Source: Rickettsiella endosymbiont of Miltochrista miniata (GTDB taxonomy: Bacteria > Pseudomonadota > Gammaproteobacteria > Diplorickettsiales > Diplorickettsiaceae). From it: a stretch of 64,000 nt of DNA. The stretch lies in the NCBI RefSeq assembly GCF_964031245.1, contig NZ_OZ035017.1:713402-777401 (forward strand), written 5' to 3'. A program made the position numbers and the translations under genes. The first letter of the stretch is position 1, and every line of letters begins with the position of its first letter. The notes below the pieces were generated by a model. That model worked only from the letters and a program-made list of their open reading frames with translations. It searched no databases and was not told the origin of the DNA. Of this stretch, positions 53,823 to 63,700 are shown piece by piece.

Positions 53823-56800
53823 ATTCAATCGCAGTTTCGGTATATTCCCATTCACACCACAGTGAAGTGAGTGGGAAATACAAACCACAGTGTATAGTCT
53901 GTTGTTTATCGAGTAGTAGTGCTTGTGCATAGGTATTGAGTTGTTGTTGATGCTGCTGCATGGCAGTCTTTAAAAATTCTTCCGATTTATTTCCTTGGTA
54001 ATCCGTCGTTTTATAGTCAACGATCCAGCCTATATTTGTACTCGGATCAATAAACGTGCGATCGATGACGTAATTTTGCAGCTTGCCATGGAGTCGGGCA
54101 GTGATGGCATATTCCGATTGTGCAGCTTGATGTTGCGAACTCAAAATCCAGCGTCCCCGCGGATCGGTTAAGGTTTTTTCTAAACAGACAGTGAGTTTAT
54201 CTATGGCTTCCGGTATTTGCGAGGCTAACAAGCCGTTTTGTGTCAATAAACGAGCAAACATCGATTGCGCGGACCTTATTTTTTCTCTATCCCATTTTTC
54301 TAAGCCGTCTTGACTGATTTGATACAGTAAACGGTGGATGATGGTTCCCAACACGCGTTCTGGGTGTAATTGCCAATGGTAAGCATAGGCTTGTGGTTTT
54401 ATTTCATGAGATAGATCAAATTGACTGCGAATAGGTGCTTGCCAAGCGGCGGGTAAACGCCTTAATAAACGTTGCGTGGTTAAATCTAGAGTAGTTTTTT
54501 CAGATGCAGGCGCTAAAATTTCTTCTGGCTTGATATTCAGCACCGGCCAACACTGGCCTAATAAGGAGTGTGGAGCAGGGGCTTTTATTGCTCCAGCTTC
54601 ATCTAACGTGAGTGTGCCTAACAGATGTAAGGATTGCTTAGCGCGTGTGCAAGCGACATATAATAAGCGCGTTAACTCAGCGGCGTTTTTTTGCTTTTCT
54701 TCATTGAACAAATAATTATAAATTAAATCTTGTTCTTCATCACTGGCTTTGATCGGTGCCAGTAAAAAATCTTTTTTTTGTGGCGTTAGCATTTTCTCGC
54801 TATACAACAATAAAGGTGATAGCTCAGGGCGACCACGGCGATGTAAACCAGGTAAGATGACATGATCGTATTCTAAGCCTTTGGCTTTATGGATGGTCAT
54901 GACGTCGACCGCGTGTGCGGGTGTTGCGGATGTGGTTTGTGTGTAGATGTGACTTAATTCATCGTCCAGCTTAAAAAAATCCAGCGCTTCTTTTTCGAGT
55001 TTAATTTTATTTTCTAGAAAATTTAAATACGCATGGATATCATCCATCTCTTCCCAGTTTGATAAAGTGGTTGGACCGCCTAACGCTAGCCAGGTTTGTT
55101 TAATCCATAACGGTAAAGTAACTCGACCTTGTTGTTGCAAGCACTGTTGTAAAATTGGCACGATGCGACGTAGACGTTGTTTGGTGTCGGCAGCAAGTGG
55201 AATTTTTTCAAACTGTTGCAGCTGTTGCCAAATACTAAGCGATGTTTTTTTATCATCGTTAAATTGTGTAATCAGGTATAGATCGCTTAACGATAAACCG
55301 CAATAAGGTGAGCGTAATAACGCGAGCCAAGCGATCCTATCACCCAAATGATGCAGCGCACGGCTTAAGCTGAGTATATCTTGCACGGCTGATTTTTCGG
55401 CGAGACTATCAATCTCTATCGCTTGATAAGGGATCGCTGCGCGGCGTAAGGCCGGTAAAATGCTGCGTAAATGACTACGTGCGCGGACTAAAACCGCAAT
55501 AGAAGCTTGGCTATTTTCACGTTTAATTTTTTGAATAAGGTTTATGAGCTGCTCGGCTTCTGCCGGTTCTGCGAAAGCGGTACTTTGTTGCCAATACGTA
55601 TAAACGTTGTTGCTGGGGGTTGCGGGTGAATAAGCTTTTGCCGGGGAATAGCAGACAGAGCCATGTTGAAGATCATCCATACCTGGGAGTAATTGACTAA
55701 ACTGTTGATTGACCCAAGCGATGATGCCGGGCGTGGAGCGAAAATTAACCGACAAGCTTAAGGCTTGCAGTGGCAATGTGCCTATGCCGAATTGTTGTAT
55801 GTGTAAAAATAAACCGACTTCGGCTTTGCGAAATCGGTAGATTGATTGCATGGGATCGCCCACTAAAAATAAGGTCCGACCATCCTGATTTTGCCAACCG
55901 GCGGTTAATTTTTCGATTAAATATAATTGTGTACTGGAAGTATCTTGAAATTCATCGACGAGTAGATGTTGGATTTGATAGTCTAAAGCCAGTGCTAAAT
56001 CACTGGGGTTTTCGGCTAGCCCTAATGCTGAGCTCGCGGTGAGAAGGATCTCGGTATAATCGACTTTTTGCTGCTGCTGAAAAATAATTTTTAAATGCGC
56101 CACCAATACCGGTAATAGTTCAAATAATGACTTGAGAATCTGCCATTGTGCGTCGGTATAGTGTAAAGGCGGTGCTAGCTTTAAAGCGGTTAAGGTTTCT
56201 TGGAGCAAGCTTTGTTGACTTAATTGTGCAATTAAATTCAAACATTGTTTTTTTAGTCTTTGAACTTCTGCTTGCGCGACTTTATCTTTTATTTCATTCT
56301 TAGCAGCAAAACCTTCGGTTTTGCGACATTGTTTACGCCAGGTATTCGATTCTGTTAGCAGTAACTGACTGGCAGCTTGCCAAAAATTTAAATCATCATC
56401 ATGGATTAAGGGGGCGAGCTGACGTTGCTGTAATGAAAAATTCAATAATTGCTTAAGCTCGTGTATCAAGTCTTTATTCAGCAGTTGATTTAATTTTTCG
56501 ACTAATGCTTGATTAATGTTAAATAAAGTCAGTTCTAAATCTTCGCGTAAATGTTGTTGATGCTGTAGCAAATAAGCGAGCCATTGTTCGCGTCGGGCTA
56601 ACATCGGTATGAATAAATTTTCTACGCGTTGAAAATCATTATCACAATGGCTTAACAAATGACTGAGTGAAGTTTGCCAAGAACAGGGTTCTTCGAGTTG
56701 TTTGAGTAGTTCTTGTATCGCTAATCGATAAAGATACTCGGGTTGATCAACCGGCGTTAATTTTTCGCCTGTTCCAGCGAGTAAAGGCATTTGCCTGGTT

Positions 56801-57270
56801 AAGCTTTGGCAAAAACTATCGATGGTGAGTATACGTAGTCGATTGGGATTACTTAATAAATTCCATCCTAAGGCTTGATCCTGTGCCAATACTTCTTTGG
56901 CTAAATAATAACGTTCGGCCTCTTTGCCCGTGGGTATTTCGGTGCTTAGTGCTAGCTCTAAGGCTTGCATGATGCGCAAGCGCATTTCATTAGCGGCTTT
57001 GCGTGTGAAAGTAATCGCAATAATGGCTTCTGGCACGGCTACGCGTGTGAGTAACATCAGATAACGCCGTACTAATAATTCTGTTTTTCCGGAACCGGCA
57101 GGTGCTTGCACAATAAACGAAGCATTCGGATCGAGTGCTTGCATGCGTTGCTCGGCGTCGGCTAAATGTATACTCTTCGCACTTGAATTTTTGACTGTGT
57201 TGCCGCTCAATTCGCAATCCTCATGTATAACAATACACTCCGGTTGCTCATTCTCACGGCGCCTTGCCAA
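53809..57270 (-). CDS. addA: AddA-type UvrD helicase-nuclease with N-terminus supplied by a MITE
   Basis: A large helicase-exonuclease (1,153 codons from a TTG at 57270) for double-strand-break repair together with the addB-like gene. Walker A is APAGSGKTELL (residues 53-63), the UvrD motifs LAITFTRKAANEMR-like and LLVDEFQDTSSTQ, and the PD-(D/E)XK-type C-terminus GWIVDYKTTDY. Residues 1-34 come from the MITE (57169-57292); true family sequence begins about LADAEQRMQALDPNASF. The ancestral ATG (57305-57303, overlapping the addB stop) is now out of frame. The real start may be this TTG or the ATG at 57144 (residue 43). Confidence 0.88.
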   Translation of the reverse strand: MARRRENEQPECIVIHEDCELSGNTVKNSSAKSIHLADAEQRMQALDPNASFIVQAPAGSGKTELLVRRYLMLLTRVAVPEAIIAITFTRKAANEMRLRIMQALELALSTEIPTGKEAERYYLAKEVLAQDQALGWNLLSNPNRLRILTIDSFCQSLTRQMPLLAGTGEKLTPVDQPEYLYRLAIQELLKQLEEPCSWQTSLSHLLSHCDNDFQRVENLFIPMLARREQWLAYLLQHQQHLREDLELTLFNINQALVEKLNQLLNKDLIHELKQLLNFSLQQRQLAPLIHDDDLNFWQAASQLLLTESNTWRKQCRKTEGFAAKNEIKDKVAQAEVQRLKKQCLNLIAQLSQQSLLQETLTALKLAPPLHYTDAQWQILKSLFELLPVLVAHLKIIFQQQQKVDYTEILLTASSALGLAENPSDLALALDYQIQHLLVDEFQDTSSTQLYLIEKLTAGWQNQDGRTLFLVGDPMQSIYRFRKAEVGLFLHIQQFGIGTLPLQALSLSVNFRSTPGIIAWVNQQFSQLLPGMDDLQHGSVCYSPAKAYSPATPSNNVYTYWQQSTAFAEPAEAEQLINLIQKIKRENSQASIAVLVRARSHLRSILPALRRAAIPYQAIEIDSLAEKSAVQDILSLSRALHHLGDRIAWLALLRSPYCGLSLSDLYLITQFNDDKKTSLSIWQQLQQFEKIPLAADTKQRLRRIVPILQQCLQQQGRVTLPLWIKQTWLALGGPTTLSNWEEMDDIHAYLNFLENKIKLEKEALDFFKLDDELSHIYTQTTSATPAHAVDVMTIHKAKGLEYDHVILPGLHRRGRPELSPLLLYSEKMLTPQKKDFLLAPIKASDEEQDLIYNYLFNEEKQKNAAELTRLLYVACTRAKQSLHLLGTLTLDEAGAIKAPAPHSLLGQCWPVLNIKPEEILAPASEKTTLDLTTQRLLRRLPAAWQAPIRSQFDLSHEIKPQAYAYHWQLHPERVLGTIIHRLLYQISQDGLEKWDREKIRSAQSMFARLLTQNGLLASQIPEAIDKLTVCLEKTLTDPRGRWILSSQHQAAQSEYAITARLHGKLQNYVIDRTFIDPSTNIGWIVDYKTTDYQGNKSEEFLKTAMQQHQQQLNTYAQALLLDKQQTIHCGLYFPLTSLWCEWEYTETAIESIEN

Positions 57271-57292
57271 AAACTCAATTGCTGTGAGTATA
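57169..57292 (-). mobile_element. Full-length 124-bp MITE-like element inserted at the 5' end of addA
   Basis: On the minus strand it begins TATACTCACAGCAATTGAG and ends TTCAAGTGCGAAGAGTATA. It matches 20905-21029 throughout. Removing it and one TA restores ATGATAGCTTCAATACATT, which reads in frame from an ATG that overlaps the addB stop into LADAEQ of AddA. Net insertion is 122 bases, which shifts the frame. This gives strong internal evidence of insertion with a TA duplication. Confidence 0.85.
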
Positions 57293-57301
57293 TTGAAGCT
57301 A

Positions 57302-59956
57302 TCATGATGCCGTTACCGTATGTGGTTGATGATTAATTCGACAAAACAATTGAAGATCACAATGTCGACAGGTAGTCGGGCCGTGTTTTGGATGGACATC
57401 GGCCACACCTTGTTGGAATTCTATGGCGAGTTTTTCTAAAGAAGTTTGCCAATGCTTGAGTAGATCGGACCAATCATTTAGGACCAAAGCGGTTTTTAAT
57501 TTTTTCAAGGGCGTAAGTTGCTGCATAATTGATTCTTCTGCACTGATTCCTTGTAAAGTAATCTTATTACTGCGTAGATGCATGATGGCAAAACTGCGTA
57601 CGGTTTCGGCATGACTTAAACAATACAAGGGTAATTGCGGATAATCACAACGTTCTTCTAACCAATCTATTTTACTCGGCGCACCGGTTTTGTAATCAAT
57701 AATCAGATACTGTGTTGCGCTGAGCTTGTCGATGCGATCAATCCTTAATTTGAAAGATAATGCACCTAGCGTTAATTGTTTTTTTGTTTCATGTTGGGTT
57801 TGCATAAAAGCGGGACGTTGTTTTTCTAAAGCGATGAGGTTGCTTAATAAAGATTGTAAGCGTCGCCGTTCGATGTCGATAAAAAGCCTTTTAAAACCTA
57901 AGGGTCGTTTTTTACTAAATAAATTTAAGCAGTGGTCAATGGCGTCATTAATGATTTTTTCGAGAGCGCTGGGTGTTTGCTGTAATAAGCTTGCTTGATT
58001 CTGCACTACATTCCAAAATTGTTCTAATACTTGGTGTAACAAGCTACCACGTTCTACGGCATTAAGACCGTTATGCGGGAAGGGATGAAAATATGCTTTT
58101 AAGCGCCAGCGCGCATAGGCTTGAAACGGACAAGCGGCTTGTGATTGTAACAGTTGCGTGGCGGCGTTAAAACCATGTCCCGTAGGTAATGGCACTGGTT
58201 CATCAAGGTAATATTCCCAATGTTGGGCCCGCATTATTTTTTTTGCTAAGCTTTGATAGGCAGGAAGCTGTAAATCGATCAACTCGACCTCGGGTATGGA
58301 TTTAATCAAGACGCTAGGACGTAACATCTGATCTAAATGTTGTGCTGGATGACTGAAAATAATGTTTTCAGTACAGCCGATTAAATTTTTCGTGAGCAGG
58401 GAAGCAAAATAGTATTCTCGTTCACTCGAGGCATAAGGAATTTGATGGGTGCGTTGTAAAGCATAAGGAATAAATGGATTAGGCGTAGCGACTGCGGGCC
58501 AAGTTCTATCATCCAGTCCCATGACCCATACTGCATCAAAATACATACCGGCGCTATCCAATAATCCTAGTACTTGTATCGGTGGTTCATGCAATGTCTT
58601 ACTTTGGAATAAAGTATTTGCCATTAATTCTTGCAATTGCTGCAACGCTTGTGCGTGTGATAGATCACCGAGAATAAAATCTAAACTAGCGAACTCTGTC
58701 AGTAATTCAGACCAGCGTTCTAACAATTGAAATTCACTACTATTTAATAAACCATCGCCTGGCCAGGCTAAGGCATGAAGTTTTTTGGTAAAATATTCTG
58801 ACCAGAAACTTGGTTTGGCTAAAAAATGGGTAGGATATTCCATTACTAATGGAATGAGCTGTGTGATTAAGCCACTTAAAAGCGGGCATGCTTGCTGGTT
58901 ACTGATCCTAAGTAGTTGGTCTAAGCTCAATCTATTTTCAGCGCTGCAACGCAGAGTGATATCCAGCTGAGCGCGTGCTGTTTGTTCTTGTTGTGAGCCA
59001 CCTAAGTAGGGTGAGCGTAGCAATGGATTGATTTGCACAAATGAATTGATGTCTTCTAAGCCGAGTATCTGGATTGCAGTTTGAATCAAGCCAAATTCTA
59101 TTAACGGATTACCTGCAGCGATATTAAAAGGTGGAGCGTGCATCTCATCAGGCGCTAACTCATTGAATACTTCAGTGAAGATATTGAATAAATGTGTGCG
59201 CTGTTCGATTAGATTGGGAATGACACAAGCAATATTTTTCTTACCTTGTTGCCAAGACTGATATGCCCAGAGTGCCATAGTATGATATTCAGATTCTTTG
59301 TCACTTAAGCACAGTCGTTGTTGTTTAGTTGCTGAATAAATCGGTGTGTAATGACAAATCTCGCAGTGTTGCTCTTCCAAGATCTTGAGCAGTCTTTTAT
59401 ATTGTGGATTTATTTCATTAAATCCAATGAGAAAAATTCGTGGCGGAAATTTTAAAATTCTTTTGCTGAATAATAGAATGAGGTGATTAACTGCACTGGA
59501 TAAATCAACATAGGTATGACTTTGGCAAAAGCTTAAGAAATGCGTGGCCCAGGCTTGCCAGGTTTCGGTTTCATTGCTTTGTTTAAAGTGAGTGGTTTGA
59601 TAATCGAGTTGTGCTTGTTGTAGTAATTGCCAAGCTTGCTGAGCGTTTTTTGCGGTGTGCGTAGTATCTAAAAAAGAATATGCCGATTGCTGAATAATAG
59701 TTTTCCATATCAGACATTCTTGTGATTTATTGAGTAAACGCAAACAAAAACCAGTTTGTTCAATAAGTTGTTTTTCCCAAAGTGTTTCTAACCAGTGTGT
59801 AAAAGTAAAAAATTGCGGTGTAGGCCAAATCTGTTTTTTCTGTGTTTGTTGATATTGCGCATAGGCTTTATGTAAAAAAGGAATTAAGCGTTTATTTCCA
59901 GTCAGTAATAAATCTTCTGGATTTAAACGTTTGAAAAGTTTGTTATAAATTTCCAT
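57302..59956 (-). CDS. AddB-like PD-(D/E)XK nuclease, DNA repair
   Basis: An 884-residue protein of the RecB-family exonuclease/AddB-like kind. The N-terminal helicase-like part is degenerate. The nuclease core near the C-terminus reads QYLIIDYKTGAPSKIDW, preceded by a helix with LRIDRID and the His-containing SLLHQVLEQFW. Four cysteines fit the AddB Fe-S clamp: one in AACPFQAYARW and three in TCRHCDLQLFCRI. It lies directly upstream of addA; the stop TGA overlapped addA's ancestral ATG. It would unwind and resect DNA ends with AddA. No RecB, RecC or RecD is visible. Confidence 0.85.
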   Translation of the reverse strand: MEIYNKLFKRLNPEDLLLTGNKRLIPFLHKAYAQYQQTQKKQIWPTPQFFTFTHWLETLWEKQLIEQTGFCLRLLNKSQECLIWKTIIQQSAYSFLDTTHTAKNAQQAWQLLQQAQLDYQTTHFKQSNETETWQAWATHFLSFCQSHTYVDLSSAVNHLILLFSKRILKFPPRIFLIGFNEINPQYKRLLKILEEQHCEICHYTPIYSATKQQRLCLSDKESEYHTMALWAYQSWQQGKKNIACVIPNLIEQRTHLFNIFTEVFNELAPDEMHAPPFNIAAGNPLIEFGLIQTAIQILGLEDINSFVQINPLLRSPYLGGSQQEQTARAQLDITLRCSAENRLSLDQLLRISNQQACPLLSGLITQLIPLVMEYPTHFLAKPSFWSEYFTKKLHALAWPGDGLLNSSEFQLLERWSELLTEFASLDFILGDLSHAQALQQLQELMANTLFQSKTLHEPPIQVLGLLDSAGMYFDAVWVMGLDDRTWPAVATPNPFIPYALQRTHQIPYASSEREYYFASLLTKNLIGCTENIIFSHPAQHLDQMLRPSVLIKSIPEVELIDLQLPAYQSLAKKIMRAQHWEYYLDEPVPLPTGHGFNAATQLLQSQAACPFQAYARWRLKAYFHPFPHNGLNAVERGSLLHQVLEQFWNVVQNQASLLQQTPSALEKIINDAIDHCLNLFSKKRPLGFKRLFIDIERRRLQSLLSNLIALEKQRPAFMQTQHETKKQLTLGALSFKLRIDRIDKLSATQYLIIDYKTGAPSKIDWLEERCDYPQLPLYCLSHAETVRSFAIMHLRSNKITLQGISAEESIMQQLTPLKKLKTALVLNDWSDLLKHWQTSLEKLAIEFQQGVADVHPKHGPTTCRHCDLQLFCRINHQPHTVTAS

Positions 59957-60370
59957 AGACTACCTATTGACAAGCTTAAGTTTAGCTAAGAATGGTCAGG
60001 ACTTTTGCACAAGTCGGCTTAATTTAATTTATTCTATGTAATCTTAACAGTAGAAAATGTAATTTTCTGATTGACAGGACATAACTATTTGAAAAAAGAA
60101 GATTTTTATCTTTTGTTTAAAGCTTGTACAAATTGTTACGATGACTTATAAATCAAGGTTTTTACTAGCTTCCCCCAACTCTGTCCACAAAGTTATTCAC
60201 AGAATCTGTGGGTAAACCTGGATTTGTCATCCTAATGCCTAATAATTAAACATTTTTAGGTATGTACGATAGCTTGCGCAGGCCGCGCCGATCTATTTGC
60301 TTATTTCTATAAGTAAAACTATACTCATGCTTTGCTAGCAAAAGCCAAGCGTTGCAAAGGGAGTTTCAGC
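59957..60370. other. Divergent intergenic region with AT-rich block
   Basis: This 414-base region separates addB from the small membrane protein gene. It contains AT-rich stretches (60020-60125), a TTGACA-like hexamer (60071) and the DnaA-box-like cluster at 60182-60215. No gene is supported. Confidence 0.5.
60182..60215. other. Cluster of DnaA-box-like 9-mers
   Basis: TTATTCACA (60193-60201) is a good DnaA box (TTATNCACA). TGTGGGTAA (60207-60215) is a one-mismatch box on the other strand, and CTGTCCACA (60181-60189) is a weaker one. The first two form an imperfect inverted repeat. This could be a DnaA-binding site, conceivably an origin or titration site. Confidence 0.4.
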
Positions 60371-60742
60371 GTGTTCTTAAGAGGTATGGCCTTAATCTTT
60401 GCTATTGTTTTTATTCTATTAGGCATACTGGGCTTCATTCCACCTATTACACCCAACCATGTGCTGATCAATTTTTTTACGGTGGGTATCTTATTAAATC
60501 TTTTTTATATACTGATCGGTTTGCTGGCCTTGTCTGCCAGCGGTTCGATGTTTTATGCGCGCATGTATTTTAAATTTTTTGGTATCATCTTTGCTGCAAT
60601 TGCGATTTGGGGTTTCGCCATGAATGGCAACTTAAGGCTAGTACATATTAATATCTCGGATAGTTTTTTCTATCTGCTGATGGCCATCATTGCGCTGTAT
60701 TTGGGCTTTACCAGTAAATTGCCTCGCAGCTATGCGCATTAA
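60371..60742 (+). CDS. DUF4383-like small membrane protein
   Basis: I prefer the GTG at 60371, seven bases after AAGGGAG, giving 123 residues; a TTG at 60332 would add 13 residues without a better ribosome site. Four hydrophobic helices are visible: ALIFAIVFILLGILGFI, LINFFTVGILLNLFYILIGL, YFKFFGIIFAAIAIWGF and SFFYLLMAIIALYLGF. The pattern with a Gly-rich first helix and FTVGxLLNxxYxxIGL matches the DUF4383 family. Its function is unknown. Confidence 0.75.
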   Translation: MFLRGMALIFAIVFILLGILGFIPPITPNHVLINFFTVGILLNLFYILIGLLALSASGSMFYARMYFKFFGIIFAAIAIWGFAMNGNLRLVHINISDSFFYLLMAIIALYLGFTSKLPRSYAH

Positions 60743-60785
60743 AATTTCATTTCTTTTTGCCTGTGAAGGGACGTTTTAACCGAAA

Positions 60786-63700
60786 CTATCCCATTTTCAT
60801 TAGTTTCGGATAAACAGAATTATTTTCTGCCAAACTATTGCATATGTCTAAGTCGTGAGTTTTAGCAATCTCAAGGTAAGCGCCAAACAAATTATTAAGT
60901 ATACTATCCTGTAAATTAGAATTATCGGGTAAGCGTTTGCTTGTTAAAATAGGGTGTTGAGCTTCGAGTTTGTTTAGATTTTCTAGATTAAAATCATTAG
61001 ATGACACGAGTTCTTTTAAGGCTAGGGCTGCTTTTGTTTTTTTATCGTAAGAAAAGTATGATTTAAAAAAGTAAAGTCTATAGGTATAAGCTTCATATTT
61101 ATTTTTAGTAGTTTCTGGGTTTTTTAAATAACAATCGAGTAATTGATCGGTAACGTAACGTAAATTGCAAGGATATTGATTGAAATAATCTTTCGTAAAA
61201 TAGTTTAACAAGGGTACTGAATACGCATGGATGATTTTATAGGCTAGATCTTCGTCAGTCTGGAGGTTGGTCCATCGAGCGAATTGTTCGAATATAAAAT
61301 AGGCTGTGATATCTTGAATAGGGATCAGGTGTTCACTTTTCGCTGAATCGGCGATAAAGTTTAAAGCCTTTTTCATGGTAAAAGGATATTTAGCACAGGC
61401 AGGCCGAAAAATATAATCATCGTTGTTATCTTTTTCTATGAGTAGTTCAGCGAAGATTTGGATTCCTAATAAGCTAATATGATCATCGGTAAACTTTAGC
61501 AGTGCATTGATCGCGGTACGATCTTCAAGCTGAGCGGTGACTGACATGACGCTTTTTCTGTAATTGTAGCGACCACCAAAAAACACAGCATTGCAGGCAT
61601 CATAATCACGAATTTTTTTAAAAACAAATTCATTTATACTATCCTTATCGATATGGTTAATAGTGCTTGCTAAAAACGCAAACCACAATTTCACCGCCTT
61701 AGGTTGGTACATGGCTGCTATCATTAATGCATTAGCTCTATATTGGTTCTCAGCTAATAGAAGTTGGGTAAGCAATATAGGTGAAAAAATTTCAGGATGT
61801 TTTTGAATAAAATTCAAGCTATATGCAACAGCATTATATAGATTACGTCCAGCTAACATTAAGCTGTTATAGTGTAATTCATTTGTTTCTAAGATTAACT
61901 TAGCCAAATTTTCTCGAGTAAAGAGATCAGGATGTTTTTCAATAAATTCAAATGCAAACTTTAACGATTCGGCTTTATCTCGCGATAAGAGCATCAAAAA
62001 AGTTAAACCCGAGTCATGTTTTTCTAAGAATATTTGTTCCAAACTTACAGAAACTACAGCCTTTGGTTGCCCATGAATAAACTTTATAATGGACGCCAGG
62101 GCTTCAGGATGATGACGGGCTAATATCAAACTGTTGTAACCATTTTTATTTTTTGTAAATAATATTTCTTCTATATTCGATTTAAATATTTTTAATTTTT
62201 TCTTAATAAAATTTAAAAATATTGGCACGAATGTAGGTTGAAATTCAGCAAGTAGCATGAAGCAATTATAATTTTTATTATTTTTTTCTAAAAATAATTT
62301 AAGTAAATTTTCTGCAGGAAAAAAGTCAGGATGTTCATAAATAAGCGTAAATATAAATTCTAAAGCTTTAGGCTGCCAACGAGCAATTAACATTAAAATA
62401 GTAAAACCATCTTGATCCTGTTCTAAAAACATTTTCCATAAAATGGTCTGATTAAATTTTTTTATATTTTTAAACATAAAGTCGATAATATAAAAGGTCG
62501 TCTCGAGTTGATTTTTTATAGCTAGCCTCAATAACGTACAGTTCCCATTTGCATTTTCAGTGAAGAAAAGTTTAAGTAGGGCTTCTCCGTCAAAGGTTAT
62601 ATAGTTGGTTACGAATGCAAAAACATTGTTAAGACGATCGGGATGATCGCGCGCAGTTAAAGTGACAGCGGTATAGCTATCTTTTTGTTGCTGTGTAAAT
62701 AGTTTATGCAAGGTGTCGTTAGCAAACCGGCCGATGGAAGTGGTTAAAAAGCTTAAAATGGTTCCAATTGCCTCGGCTTGTTTGCTGGCTGCTAACATCA
62801 GCGCATTGCAATTGTCTTTATTTTTCATTAAAAGCATTTCCTCAACTTTTCGAGAGTCAATGATGGCTTCATTCTTTTTTAGAAAAACTAAAATATCATT
62901 TAACAGTTCAGGATTATTAACTGCCCCTAGCATCAAGGGGTTAAAGCCGGATCGATTTTTTAAAAGAAACATATCGGCTATTTTTTCAATGATAAAATTT
63001 TTACGGCGTAAATCTAAGCGGATGATTAAACGGAGACCTTGCATGATCTCTGTGGAGTATGCGCTGCTAATTTTTAACTGTTGCGTCAAATAATCGATGA
63101 ATACTAAACAATTCTTAATGAAAATTTTATTTTTGCTTACATGTTGGTAATATTTAGGAAACCGGGTGTTTAATTCGACTAATTGCTCTAATAAATCCGA
63201 ATGTTTTTCTTCCTTAAAAAGTTTGGAAATAAGTTTACTAGGAATGTGAGCGGTTTTTTTTATTAAAAATAAATTATAATAAGCACTATCAAGCAAAGTA
63301 TTTATTTGTGGTCTTTTAAAATAATTATTATCAGACAAAGCCTCATAAAAAGATCGATACATTTTTTCCCAATTAACATCGACCAAACTAGAATCTATTG
63401 GAGATATTTTAAAATAATTTTCCCAATTATTGGGATTCTTGTCTTTTTCATTTTCTTCATTGATGTATTCAGGTAAAAAAACCTTGATCAATCGAGTGAT
63501 CTTTTCTTTCATTTGCAGACCTAAACCTAAACCATTTTTTTTACCTTTCTCGATCTCAATTTCTAATTCTGGAATGAATTCCCTAAACGCTGCTATGAGT
63601 AAACTGGGTAAATGAAAAGGTGTAAATTTTTTATAAAATATTTGTTGTAAAGCGCGTCGAATCAAAGTTTCAGATAAAGCGCCCGAATACGTATCGTCAG

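Noticed and set aside
60318-60330. TATACTCATGC as another MITE end
   Set aside because: Only the first seven bases match, which is expected by chance in this AT-rich region.
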